41,550 nucleotides of DNA from Tateyamaria omphalii (GTDB lineage: Bacteria; Pseudomonadota; Alphaproteobacteria; Rhodobacterales; Rhodobacteraceae): contig NZ_BMWT01000013.1 of the NCBI RefSeq assembly GCF_014651375.1, positions 1 through 41,550 on the forward strand, read 5' to 3'. A program made the position numbers and the translations under genes. The stretch's first letter is position 1, and each line of letters opens with the position of its first letter. Shown piece after piece: positions 1 through 7,144 of the stretch. The notes beneath the pieces are model-generated. The model had not been told where the DNA came from, searched no databases, and saw only the letters and a list, made by a program, of their open reading frames with translations.

Positions 1-305
1 ACTTCCGAGAACATGACAGAAATCATTTGCGAACAGCAGCCGGTACATACAAATGGGCCGCATCAAACTTTGCAAAGTTTTCTATCTGCGGCTTCGATTT
101 CAAGGGCGGATTTAGGTCGCATCGGGCTCATGGTTCTCTCCGGGGTCGAACGTGCCGCCCCATAATGGCGTCGGTGACGGGATGCCTTCTAAAAGTCCGC
201 TGCGAAGTCGCCTGGTAGGGCGCATCGACTTTGCATCGCGAGATCATCCAGCCTCCGTCCCGATGGGACCTGTTTTCCGCTCAGTGCGGATCTCAGTAGT
301 TCAGT
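1..305. other. Gene-free flank beside the IS110 transposase
   Basis: I see no convincing gene here. The short open frames have no ribosome binding site and no recognisable protein. The stretch lies downstream of the IS110 transposase, which reads leftwards, so part of it is probably the 3' non-coding end of that element. IS110 elements usually lack terminal inverted repeats, so I cannot place the exact end. Confidence 0.5.
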
Positions 306-1349
306 TCAGACCGGCAGCGCCTCCTTTGTCCAAGCAAACTCAGTGCCATCTCGCCATAGCCTCGCCAGGATGACCGCCATTTTGCGCGCAGTCGCGACCG
401 TCGCCTTCTTGAGCCCTTTGCGTTGCACAAGTCGCATTGCCCAGCCTTTTAGCGGACTGAACTTTGCGACCCTCTGTATGAGAATGTTCGCAGCCTCATA
501 TAGCAGTTTGCGCATGCTGCGGTCGCCACGCTTAGAGATGCGACCGGACCAGTCAGTCTCGCCCGATTGGTAACGTCTTGGCGTCAGCCCAAGATACGCA
601 CCAACATCCACCGCGCGCCGGAACCGCGTCGCATCGTCAATGGTGGCGATGAAGCTTAGGGCAACGATAGGCCCAACTCCTGGCACACTTGTAAGCCGCC
701 GCGCTAGTGCACAATCCTTTGCACATTTCTGTATCTGAGCATCAAGGTCGGTAGTCTTGTGGCAAACTGTTTCATGCACCTGGATCAAGGATGCAAAGAC
801 GGCTTCCAGGATCGGATCACCAGAAACAATTTCACTCAGGTGGTCACGGAAGTCGCGACGGCTTCGCCCTTTGCGCACTGGCCCAAGACGGATACCGAAG
901 GTTTTCAGGATGCCGCGCGCTTGTCCTTCTATGTCCATTCGGATGCGTACGAGACGTTCGCGGACTGATAGGAGCAGGCGCAGCCGGTCGCTATTCTCAC
1001 TTTTGATATGTACCTCGCGGTACCAGCCGGTTCTCGCCAACTGAGCCAATGCCTCAGCATCCGAACGATCCGACGTATTCATCCGCGCAGACAGGGCTTT
1101 GTGCGCCGCACGGGCGTCGATGCAGACCACAGGCGCCCCAAGATTGGTAAACTCGCGCGAGAGCCAAATGGACAGCGGTCCAGACTCATGCACAATCCGT
1201 TCAACGCAATCGGCGTGAAGAGAAATCGTTTCAATGATCTCATCCGGGTCGGTCGAACACTCTCCTTCGAACACGCCCGAGCCATCTTCATTCAATATAC
1301 AAATGGCGCAACTGGCCTGCGATATGTCCAAACCAACATAGTTTTTCAT
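306..1349 (-). CDS. IS110-family transposase (DEDD recombinase)
   Basis: This 347-residue protein has the two-domain layout of IS110 recombinases. The N-terminal RuvC-like DEDD domain shows Asp8 (in VGLDIS), Glu55 (in VHESGPL), Asp94 and Asp97 (in NTSDRSDAEAL), spaced as in the family. The C-terminal Transposase_20 domain begins near SVPGVGPIVAL (about residue 221). It carries a QSG motif with Ser262, a candidate for the catalytic serine of this domain. The reading frame is intact and of normal length, so the enzyme may be active. The start is supported by an AGGAGA ribosome binding site just upstream of the ATG. Members of this family recombine DNA using an element-encoded bridge RNA, expected in one of the flanking non-coding ends. 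The family assignment is firm; activity is inference. Confidence 0.95.
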   Translation of the reverse strand: MKNYVGLDISQASCAICILNEDGSGVFEGECSTDPDEIIETISLHADCVERIVHESGPLSIWLSREFTNLGAPVVCIDARAAHKALSARMNTSDRSDAEALAQLARTGWYREVHIKSENSDRLRLLLSVRERLVRIRMDIEGQARGILKTFGIRLGPVRKGRSRRDFRDHLSEIVSGDPILEAVFASLIQVHETVCHKTTDLDAQIQKCAKDCALARRLTSVPGVGPIVALSFIATIDDATRFRRAVDVGAYLGLTPRRYQSGETDWSGRISKRGDRSMRKLLYEAANILIQRVAKFSPLKGWAMRLVQRKGLKKATVATARKMAVILARLWRDGTEFAWTKEALPV

Positions 1350-1378
1350 GGTCGTCTCTCCTGCAGCTCAAGGTTCCT

Positions 1379-1400
1379 GAGATCGACAGTAGACGATCTC
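1379..1400. ncRNA. Hairpin upstream of the IS110 transposase, possible bridge RNA part
   Basis: Perfect 7-bp arms GAGATCG and CGATCTC enclose an 8-nt loop. The hairpin lies about 30 bp upstream of the transposase start, in the 5' non-coding end where the IS110 subgroup encodes its bridge RNA. Only this one stem is seen directly; the full RNA with two guide loops could not be folded by eye. Confidence 0.3.
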
Positions 1401-1584
1401 AATGCCCTTGAAGCTGAGCGCGCAGCAGATACGCCATCTCCGCTTCCTGCGCTTTAGGCTCTTTGTCCAGTCTAAGTGTTGCGCTTTGGCAGGTAGTGGC
1501 TTTCGCAATCAAGCAGATATCAGGGTCGTTACCCGCTTCCTTGGTACATCGCGAGGGCGGTCACTCCATTTGAAACCATGTGCC

Positions 1585-1612
1585 TTTGCCCGCAAAAGAT
1601 TCTGCGTATACT
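1585..1612 (+). promoter_or_regulatory. Candidate sigma-70 promoter of the acyl-CoA synthetase
   Basis: A -10 box TATACT (1607-1612) follows a weak -35 box TTTGCC (1585-1590) with 16 bp spacing. The start codon lies about 38 bp further on and has a strong GGGAGGA ribosome binding site. Confidence 0.4.
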
Positions 1613-1650
1613 GATCTTATGCCACCTATGCGTGTGGCTGAGGGAGGAAT

Positions 1651-3348
1651 ATGACGCAATCACTGGAACACCCATTCGGCATGCAGGCGGCAGGCTTCGG
1701 TTTGGACAAGCTTGAGACCGGCACACTCGTCGAAGCGCTGGACAAAGCTGTGGAGGCATATGGTGCAAGGCCCGCACTGACCACGATACTGCCCACCGGG
1801 GCAGAGACCACCGCCACCTATGCCGAGATCAAGGACCATGCTGAGGCGTTGGCTGTCTACCTGCGGGAAGAGCTGGGCCTGTCGAGCGGGGACACTGTGG
1901 CGATCATGTCGCCCAACTGCATTGGCTTTTGCGTTGCGTCACTTGGTGTTGTGAAAGCGGGATGCGTGGGCACCAATGTAAATCCGCTTTATACACCGCA
2001 CGAGCTTGAACATCAGCTGACCCACAGCAAGGCCAAGGCTATCGTCATCATCGACCTTTTTGGCAACAAGCTGGACGAGGTGGTGGCACGCTCAGGCGTG
2101 CAGCACGTCATCACCCTGTCCGTTGTCGACTTCTTTCCGACGCTCAAGAAAACCCTGTTGAAGTTCGTGCTGAAAAGGGTGCGCAAGGTGGTCCCGACCA
2201 TGGCAACGCCCGCGGTGTCCTTGACCACGGCTCTGGCCAAGGGCAGGGCGCGCATGTCTTCCGCAGATGTGCCAGCCTATACACGAGACGTCACTCCTGC
2301 GTCGCCTGCGCTTTACCAATATACCAGCGGCACGACGGGCCGGAGCAAAGGCGCGGTTCTGTCCCATCAGGCAATCTTGTCGAATGCAGAGCAGGGGCGG
2401 CTGATGACAGCCGGCATCTTGCAGGACGGGAATGAGGTCGCGCTGGTGGCTTTACCCCTCTACCACATCACCGCGTTCAGCCTGATCTTTGTCTCTGGCA
2501 TGACAGTGGGCGCACACGGCATCCTGGCCCCCAGCCCGCGTCCACCCTCGAACCTCAAGGCGGCATTCGAGAAGTACCAGATCACCTGGTTCACCGGGAT
2601 CAACACGCTGTTCGCGGCCCTGATGGCGGAGCCGTGGTTTGACCGCTCCCTATTCTCGGCCATTCGGTTCTGTGGCTCTGGAGGCGCGGCGCAGCAGACC
2701 GGGGTTGCCCAGAAGTGGCAGGAGATGACGGGTGTCGAAATCCTGCAGGGCTATGGCATGACCGAGGTGTCTGGCATCCTGACCTTCAACCCGCCGGGAT
2801 CAAATCGGCTTGGGATGGTGGGTGTGCCAGCCCCCGGCGCGCAGATCCGGATCGTGGATGATGCGGGCAACGACGTCCCCGCGGGGACACCGGGCGAGGT
2901 GATCGCACGCAGTCCGGGCATGATGGACGGATACCTCGACAATCCCGAAGCCACGGCAGAGACGATCCGGGACGGGTGGTACTATTCTGGCGACATTGGC
3001 GTTGTCGATGACGATGGCTACCTCGAGATTGTGGACCGCAAGAAGGACATGATCCTCGTGTCGGGCTTCAACGTATCCCCCAACGAGATTGAAGACGCCA
3101 TCTCGACTGTGCCGGGTGTCGTGCAGGTTGGGGTTATCGGGATTGAGGATGAAAAGACGGCCGAAGCCCCGGCCGCCTTCGTGGTGCGGTCAGATGAGGC
3201 GCTGAGCGAAGAGGATATTCTGGAGGCCTGCAGGGCGCGTTTGACCAACTACAAGGTGCCCAAGGTCGTGCGCTTTGTGGATGAGGTGCCGGTGACGCTG
3301 TCAGGCAAGGTGCTGCGGCGGCAGTTGCGCGAAGAATACACTGGCTAA
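1651..3348 (+). CDS. Long-chain acyl-CoA synthetase (FadD-like, AMP-forming)
   Basis: This 565-residue enzyme of the ANL superfamily activates a carboxylic acid through an acyl-adenylate to its CoA thioester. The ATP-binding P-loop YTSGTTGRSKG is at residues 224-234. The GYGMTE adenylation motif, YYSGDIG and the hinge DRKKDMILVSGFNVSPNEIE follow in the standard order. The C-terminal lysine lies in the TLSGKVLRR motif. Length and motif order match FadD-type long-chain fatty acid-CoA ligases, although chain length cannot be read from sequence. It stands alone, with its own promoter and GGGAGGA site just before the ATG. A CoA ligase for another carboxylate is possible. No clear terminator follows, only a palindrome 60 bp downstream. 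Confidence 0.85.
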   Translation: MTQSLEHPFGMQAAGFGLDKLETGTLVEALDKAVEAYGARPALTTILPTGAETTATYAEIKDHAEALAVYLREELGLSSGDTVAIMSPNCIGFCVASLGVVKAGCVGTNVNPLYTPHELEHQLTHSKAKAIVIIDLFGNKLDEVVARSGVQHVITLSVVDFFPTLKKTLLKFVLKRVRKVVPTMATPAVSLTTALAKGRARMSSADVPAYTRDVTPASPALYQYTSGTTGRSKGAVLSHQAILSNAEQGRLMTAGILQDGNEVALVALPLYHITAFSLIFVSGMTVGAHGILAPSPRPPSNLKAAFEKYQITWFTGINTLFAALMAEPWFDRSLFSAIRFCGSGGAAQQTGVAQKWQEMTGVEILQGYGMTEVSGILTFNPPGSNRLGMVGVPAPGAQIRIVDDAGNDVPAGTPGEVIARSPGMMDGYLDNPEATAETIRDGWYYSGDIGVVDDDGYLEIVDRKKDMILVSGFNVSPNEIEDAISTVPGVVQVGVIGIEDEKTAEAPAAFVVRSDEALSEEDILEACRARLTNYKVPKVVRFVDEVPVTLSGKVLRRQLREEYTG

Positions 3349-3408
3349 GGGGACGGATTCTGCGTTGAACATGGCGCCTTTCGTTTGGAGCCACGCCTGT
3401 TTCATCTT

Positions 3409-3426
3409 TTGTCCCCGCGGGGACAA
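3409..3426. repeat. Perfect 18-bp palindrome
   Basis: TTGTCCCCG is followed at once by its reverse complement CGGGGACAA, with no spacer. It lies 60 bp after the acyl-CoA synthetase stop codon. No T-tract follows, so it is not a standard terminator. It may be a dispersed palindrome or a protein-binding site. Confidence 0.6.
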
Positions 3427-3810
3427 GCTGTTCGATGGATTCATTGCTATTTAAGGCATCTGCAAGAAGTGCGGAGGTTCAGTGGGTTGGGCCAACGCAC
3501 GGCGGGTTTTCAAGATTTTAACGGGTAGGACGGTAGCCTGCCCTACGAGGACGGTCGGGCGTTTGACAGTAGGGCGGGTGCATTCTGTACGTGCCATGTG
3601 CGTGCCCTGTTGATGCTGTCAAAAGGGCCCAGTCGCGCGCCGCAAACCTTGGGATGTTGTGTGAGTTTTCCACCTGATCCTTAGACGGTTTGTCACGACA
3701 CTTCTGAGAGTGGTTTGCCTTGAATTGATCCACTGGCCTTTTCGCCCTGCTTGCTGTGTTGGGGCGCGAAAACTCGGGGTAGAAATTCAACTAAAAATAG
3801 AATCTTTGGC

Positions 3811-3839
3811 TTGACTTTGATGGGGTGCACATGTCGAAT
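3811..3839 (+). promoter_or_regulatory. Candidate promoter of the peptide gene array
   Basis: A -35 box TTGACT (3811-3816) and a -10-like TCGAAT (3834-3839) are separated by 17 bp, about 80 bp before the first peptide start. The -10 matches the consensus at only four of six bases. Confidence 0.35.
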
Positions 3840-3921
3840 GCGCTGAGAGTTGACCAGTATTTTAAACGGTCATCCGCAGCTAGGTAGCTGTTTTTCCCCA
3901 AAATTACAGAAAGGACGTCGC

Positions 3922-4080
3922 ATGCGGAGCGTTAAGCCGTTTGAACCCAGGCTCAGGACAAAGACCCCCACACAAGCCAACAGCTGCGAAACTGGAAATG
4001 GCAACCAAGGAGGCGGTGACCAAGATTTTGGTGGGGGCTGGAATATGGCTGATCCACTGCCAACACAGACAGAAGACTAG
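3922..4080 (+). CDS. Short peptide 1 of a four-member tandem family
   Basis: This 52-residue peptide has an unknown function. It begins MRSVKPFEPRLR, contains one cysteine (Cys22, in ANSC) and has a Gly-rich core with GGGDQDFGGGW at residues 30-40. A short acidic tail of 12 residues follows. The start was chosen because the same N-terminal block begins each of the four paralogues and an AAGGAC site lies just upstream. There is no signal peptide or membrane segment. The charged N-terminal half with a Gly/Asp-rich C-terminal half looks like the leader-and-core layout of a ribosomally made, modified peptide, but that is inference. The gene heads the array that ends with a GRDP-like protein. Confidence 0.75.
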   Translation: MRSVKPFEPRLRTKTPTQANSCETGNGNQGGGDQDFGGGWNMADPLPTQTED

Positions 4081-4173
4081 TGCTTTGCAAGCCGTGATGC
4101 ATGGATCTTCCGAGTCATTCCTCTCATGCGGTTCCGATTTCGGCGGACCCCAAAAGTATACAAGAGCGATTAC

Positions 4174-4212
4174 GTCCGTTCTTCAAACTAAAACCATGAA
4201 ACCAGAACGGAC
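4174..4212 (+). promoter_or_regulatory. Inverted repeat covering the ribosome binding site of peptide 2
   Basis: Perfect 9-bp arms GTCCGTTCT (4174-4182) and AGAACGGAC (4204-4212) are separated by 21 nt. The second arm contains the GGAC of the ribosome binding site, six bases before the ATG at 4218. In the transcript this stem could hide the site and limit translation of peptide 2. Confidence 0.45.
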
Positions 4213-4217
4213 AAAGA

Positions 4218-4406
4218 ATGCGGAGTATTGCAGCGTTCGGAGAAAGAACACGACCCAAGGCAGATGATTGTCACCCACAGACGCCTTTGGCGGCGTCTTG
4301 CAAGATTTGCGATGTTGCAGGCGGCGGCGACCAAGATTTCGGGGATGGCTGGGTCATGATTGATCCCCAACCGGGGGCCGCAAAAGACGAGGGCCTTACC
4401 AAATGA
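4218..4406 (+). CDS. Short peptide 2 of the tandem family
   Basis: This 62-residue paralogue of peptide 1 starts MRSIAAFGERTR and has TPLAASC ending at Cys28, further cysteines at 18 and 31, and GGGDQDFGDGW at residues 35-45. The tail is WVMIDPQP and onward. It shares the TPLAASC block, at the same distance from the start, with peptide 3. The ATG is preceded by AACGGACAAAGA, a weaker site that lies inside an inverted repeat. Conservation at both ends with a variable middle argues for a real translated product rather than a chance open frame. Function unknown. Confidence 0.75.
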   Translation: MRSIAAFGERTRPKADDCHPQTPLAASCKICDVAGGGDQDFGDGWVMIDPQPGAAKDEGLTK

Positions 4407-4454
4407 GCAGCCTCAAATCGATGTGGCTCGCATATTGCGCATGGTACACTCTGA

Positions 4455-4484
4455 TTGACCTTAAACACCCTCATCGGCGGATAT
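4455..4484 (+). promoter_or_regulatory. Candidate internal promoter before peptide 3
   Basis: TTGACC (4455-4460) and GGATAT (4479-4484) are spaced by 18 bp, about 40 bp before the peptide 3 start. It suggests the peptide genes could be expressed separately. Seen by eye only. Confidence 0.25.
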
Positions 4485-4521
4485 GAGCGCCAATGAAACA
4501 ACAACTTTTTGAAAGGAAAAT

Positions 4522-4752
4522 ATGCAGAGTATTGAGGCATTTGCCCCGAGAACTCGGAAGGCTCAAACGACTGATGGGAAAAGGACGCCGTTGGCTGCAT
4601 CTTGCAGATCCAACGGTTTCCATCGAAGCAGTTGCATGAGCGGTGACAGTTTCGATGAAGGACGCTGCATGAGTGGTTTCGCTGGATTTCCCGAAACCGT
4701 GCCACAATCTGCACAGATTGGAACACGTGACCACGTACAGGCGAAACCCTAA
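4522..4752 (+). CDS. Short peptide 3 of the tandem family, divergent C-terminus
   Basis: This 76-residue peptide starts MQSIEAFAPRTR and carries RTPLAASC with Cys28 at the same position as in peptide 2. It lacks the DQDFGGGW block. It has instead two related units, SCMSGDSF and RCMSGFAGF, giving cysteines at 28, 38 and 49, and a longer tail. The AAAGGA ribosome binding site is strong and well placed. It may be a diversified member or a decaying copy. No simple frameshift restores the missing block, because no frame downstream encodes it. Confidence 0.65.
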   Translation: MQSIEAFAPRTRKAQTTDGKRTPLAASCRSNGFHRSSCMSGDSFDEGRCMSGFAGFPETVPQSAQIGTRDHVQAKP

Positions 4753-4758
4753 TTTTGC

Positions 4759-4773
4759 CGGGGCAGAGCCCCG
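4759..4773. other. GC-rich hairpin between peptides 3 and 4
   Basis: CGGGGC-AGA-GCCCCG forms a perfect 6-bp stem with a 3-nt loop, starting seven bases after the peptide 3 stop. No T-tract follows, so it may be an mRNA-stabilising or processing hairpin rather than a terminator. Confidence 0.4.
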
Positions 4774-4859
4774 TTGCGCCCCAGATGGCCATCAAGCTGG
4801 CCAAACCAAGAGACGTCTGGGGTCGCCCTTGCCCACAACATCTCATGAAAGGAAGAAAA

Positions 4860-5036
4860 ATGCGCAAAATTGAAGCCTTTGCCCCGAGAACGCGGACCAC
4901 CCGTGCGACCAATGATGCAGGGACGTTTTCGACTGCGTCTTGCGGAGCAGAAGGTGGCAATGGAAGTAGTGGCGATCAGGACTTCGGCGGTGGTTGGGGG
5001 GCGATCGAGCCCCAAGTCACCCAATCGCAGGAGTAA
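4860..5036 (+). CDS. Short peptide 4 of the tandem family
   Basis: This 58-residue peptide starts MRKIEAFAPRTR, has STASC with Cys28, and ends with SGDQDFGGGW at residues 37-46 followed by GAIEPQVTQSQE. The N-terminal block is nearly identical to that of peptide 3 and the DQDFGGGW block to that of peptide 1, which ties all four genes into one family. The ATG was chosen over upstream in-frame starts because it aligns with the paralogues and follows AAAGGAAGAAAA. Function unknown; it lies 186 bp before the GRDP-like gene. Confidence 0.75.
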   Translation: MRKIEAFAPRTRTTRATNDAGTFSTASCGAEGGNGSSGDQDFGGGWGAIEPQVTQSQE

Positions 5037-5222
5037 GCTTGGCTACAGTGGTCGCGGCCACTCGCGATGTATGGCGGCCAGGTCGCCATGCTTGCAATCC
5101 TATCGCCTTCACCCTGATGGACCTGTTCCGAACAGCGGCAGGTTTCCAGATCAAGTGACGCAAAGCGGCTGCCTTTCTCACGCACAACATGCCACAGGAA
5201 AACACGCGAAAGGGTACGCTCG

Positions 5223-5672
5223 GTGGAAAATGCACAACCCGACTTGTTGGACCTTGACCCATCCAAGGACCCGAAACTGGCCTATATTGATGGTATGGAT
5301 TTTGAGTTGCTGGCTGATCGGCTTTGCGAAGAAGACTTGGCCACAGAACTTGACCCGCTGATGGACCGCGATCTGTGTTCCGCGCTTATCCAGAACTACA
5401 AAAGGTTTCTGAAGCTCAACTTGATCTACAAAAGCCAATCACTCAGGCCGACGATGGGGATCGATGTGATCTGGCACTACCACATACTGGACACCAAACG
5501 GTACATTGCGGATTGCCGACATGTGTTCGGGGCATATCTGCATCATATCCCGAGTTATCATCGCAGTGCGGAACCCAGGCAAACTGACACTAAAGGTGTG
5601 GACATGGACGCGTTGTTCCAAAAGCACTTTGGGACGTCTATTCACGTACACTATGCCGGGCGCGTCTATTAG
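5223..5672 (+). CDS. Small GRDP-like (glycine-rich-domain-associated) protein
   Basis: This 149-residue protein has the motif DVIWHYHILDTKRYIADC (residues 81-98) followed by VFGAYLHHIP. This is the signature of proteins annotated as glycine-rich domain-containing protein-like, best known from plant GRDPs. Its biochemical activity is not established. The conserved Trp-His-x-His, the downstream His-His pair and Cys98 could form a metal or catalytic site, which is inference. The GTG start is preceded by AAAGGG. There is no signal peptide or transmembrane segment, so it is probably cytoplasmic. It is the only non-peptide gene of the 3922-5672 array, in the same direction, and may modify, process or bind the short peptides. 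Confidence 0.7.
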   Translation: MENAQPDLLDLDPSKDPKLAYIDGMDFELLADRLCEEDLATELDPLMDRDLCSALIQNYKRFLKLNLIYKSQSLRPTMGIDVIWHYHILDTKRYIADCRHVFGAYLHHIPSYHRSAEPRQTDTKGVDMDALFQKHFGTSIHVHYAGRVY

Positions 5673-5877
5673 CACCGAGAGTCCCGCTCACTCAGAGGTG
5701 AATGTCGCCTGCGAACACCGTGTCACGAAGTAATGTGGTAGGATTTTCATTCGCTGTCTGCGGGCTCATCACCCCGCAGCCAATCCGAGGAAACACCGGA
5801 TGGCGCAAGTTGGACCATGCCGAGTTTCTTGGAAAACCGGCGCTGAACAGTTGGGTGGCCCAGCGCCGATGTCTTGC

Positions 5878-7134
5878 TCAGGACGCCGCCTTGAGTGTCG
5901 AATTCGTTTTGGCCAGGATATGGTTGGTCAAATACTGCGCGTCTTCGTCGATCCCAAGGAAACGCCCCGATCCCCAGGTGTTGAGCCAGCCAAGCCCGAT
6001 AAAATAGAACCCGTCCGCCTGACAGACGCCGCGGTCGTAGAGGGGGCGCCCCTTTGCATCGAAAACGTCCACATCAATCCAGTGGTAGTCGGGCCGGAAC
6101 CCTATGGCCCAGAGGATCGAGGTGATGCCTTCGCGGTCGCAGTCGACCTTGGTGATTTCCTGTGCGGGCTGCCAGACCTTTTCAAACGGAGGTTCTGACG
6201 GCGCAGTGATGTCATGTTTGTCGATATACGCGTCAATCGCGTTGCGAATGCCAACATAGCTGTCGTCGGCATCGTCCAGATTGGTGCCCAGATCCGGCAG
6301 GAATTCGACCTTGCTGCCGTGCATGCCACTGACCGAGCCGTAGAGGGACACACCGTCGCGTGCAAATTTTCGCAAGTCGATCTCGTGCCCTCCATCGCGG
6401 CCAGTCATGTAGTGATTGGTTTTCGAAATCGCATGTTCGGGGTTGGGGTGTTCCGCAATGGTCATGTGGTAATGCCCCATTTCATACAGCCAGTCCGTTG
6501 CATCGCGACCGCGGTACACACGCGGCGACCGGGGGGCGGGGCCTACGGCCAGGTGCACCTTGCGGCCCTTGAGGTGCATGTCCTCCATCAGTTGCACACC
6601 GGATTGTCCGGTGCCAACAATCAGCGTACCGCCTTCGGGCAGTTGTTCTGGCCGGCGATAGTCAACCGAATGCATCTGCTGGATCGAAGGGTCGAGGTTT
6701 TGCGCATAGGGCGGTACAATCGGGTTGTCATATCCGCCTGTCGCAATCACCACCTGATCGGCCGTGAAATTGCCTTGGCTGCTGTCGACCAGATACCCGC
6801 CGCCGGGGCGCGGGGTGATCTTCGTGACTTCGCAGTATTCGACAATGGGCGGGTTGAAGGTTTCGGCGAAAGCATCAAGGTAATCGGTGATCTCGTCCTT
6901 GACCATGAACCCATGCGGATCGCGGCCCTTGTAGGGAAAATCGGGCAAGCGGCACTGCCAATTGGGTGTGACCAGGCAGAACGTATCCCACCGGTTGTTC
7001 CGCCAGGAATGAAATTTGGCATGCCGTTCAAGAATGACGTGATCCAGGCCCTGTTGGCACAGGTAGTAGCTGACGGACAGGCCGGCCTGACCGCCGCCGA
7101 CTATCACGACGGATTTGTGTTCGCGATGGGTCAT
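5878..7134 (-). CDS. nitH: Flavin-dependent oxidoreductase, MSMEG_0569 family (NitH-like)
   Basis: This 418-residue FAD-dependent monooxygenase-type protein is the last gene of the Nit1C operon. The FAD-binding GGGQAG is at residues 13-18 and a second dinucleotide site GTGQSG at 174-179, with ATGGYDNP between them, as in flavin monooxygenases that use NAD(P)H. The C-terminal LWAIGFRPDYHW and FYFIGLGWLNTWGSGRFLG segments are typical of the subfamily. The start is supported by AGGAACAC. Nit1C is a conserved seven-gene cluster linked to cyanide assimilation in Pseudomonas and to nitrogen starvation in cyanobacteria; the substrate of this enzyme is not known. It lies 10 bp after the preceding gene. 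Confidence 0.9.
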   Translation of the reverse strand: MTHREHKSVVIVGGGQAGLSVSYYLCQQGLDHVILERHAKFHSWRNNRWDTFCLVTPNWQCRLPDFPYKGRDPHGFMVKDEITDYLDAFAETFNPPIVEYCEVTKITPRPGGGYLVDSSQGNFTADQVVIATGGYDNPIVPPYAQNLDPSIQQMHSVDYRRPEQLPEGGTLIVGTGQSGVQLMEDMHLKGRKVHLAVGPAPRSPRVYRGRDATDWLYEMGHYHMTIAEHPNPEHAISKTNHYMTGRDGGHEIDLRKFARDGVSLYGSVSGMHGSKVEFLPDLGTNLDDADDSYVGIRNAIDAYIDKHDITAPSEPPFEKVWQPAQEITKVDCDREGITSILWAIGFRPDYHWIDVDVFDAKGRPLYDRGVCQADGFYFIGLGWLNTWGSGRFLGIDEDAQYLTNHILAKTNSTLKAAS

Positions 7135-7144
7135 CTTGTGTTCC

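Larger units (their letters stand above)
250..1410 (-). mobile_element. IS110-family insertion sequence (boundaries approximate)
   Basis: A single transposase gene is flanked by short non-coding stretches and no other IS gene is seen. The boundaries are only estimates, because IS110 elements normally have no terminal inverted repeats or target duplications and no second copy is present in the window. The neighbouring acyl-CoA synthetase is complete, so the insertion did not break it. Confidence 0.5.
3349..3921. other. Intergenic region before the peptide genes
   Basis: About 570 bp with no convincing gene on either strand. It contains a perfect 18-bp palindrome at 3409-3426 and a more AT-rich stretch from about 3780 that probably holds the promoter of the first peptide gene. 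A minus-strand open frame at 3518-3790 has no ribosome binding site or recognisable content. Confidence 0.5.

Noticed and set aside
3518..3790. 90-codon minus-strand open frame upstream of the peptide genes
   Set aside because: No ribosome binding site, low-complexity basic composition, and no similarity to the peptide family.
3879..3897. CAGCTAGGTAGCTG followed by TTTTT before peptide 1, as a terminator or attenuator
   Set aside because: The stem is only five base pairs with a four-base loop and few GC pairs, too weak to claim.
4271..4960. 229-codon minus-strand open frame opposite peptides 2-4
   Set aside because: It runs antisense to genes with clear paralogy and start sites. Its translation has no recognisable domain.
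5758..5779. CTGCGGG/CCCGCAG hairpin between the GRDP-like gene and nitH, as a terminator
   Set aside because: No T-tract on either side, so it does not qualify as a rho-independent terminator for either convergent gene.
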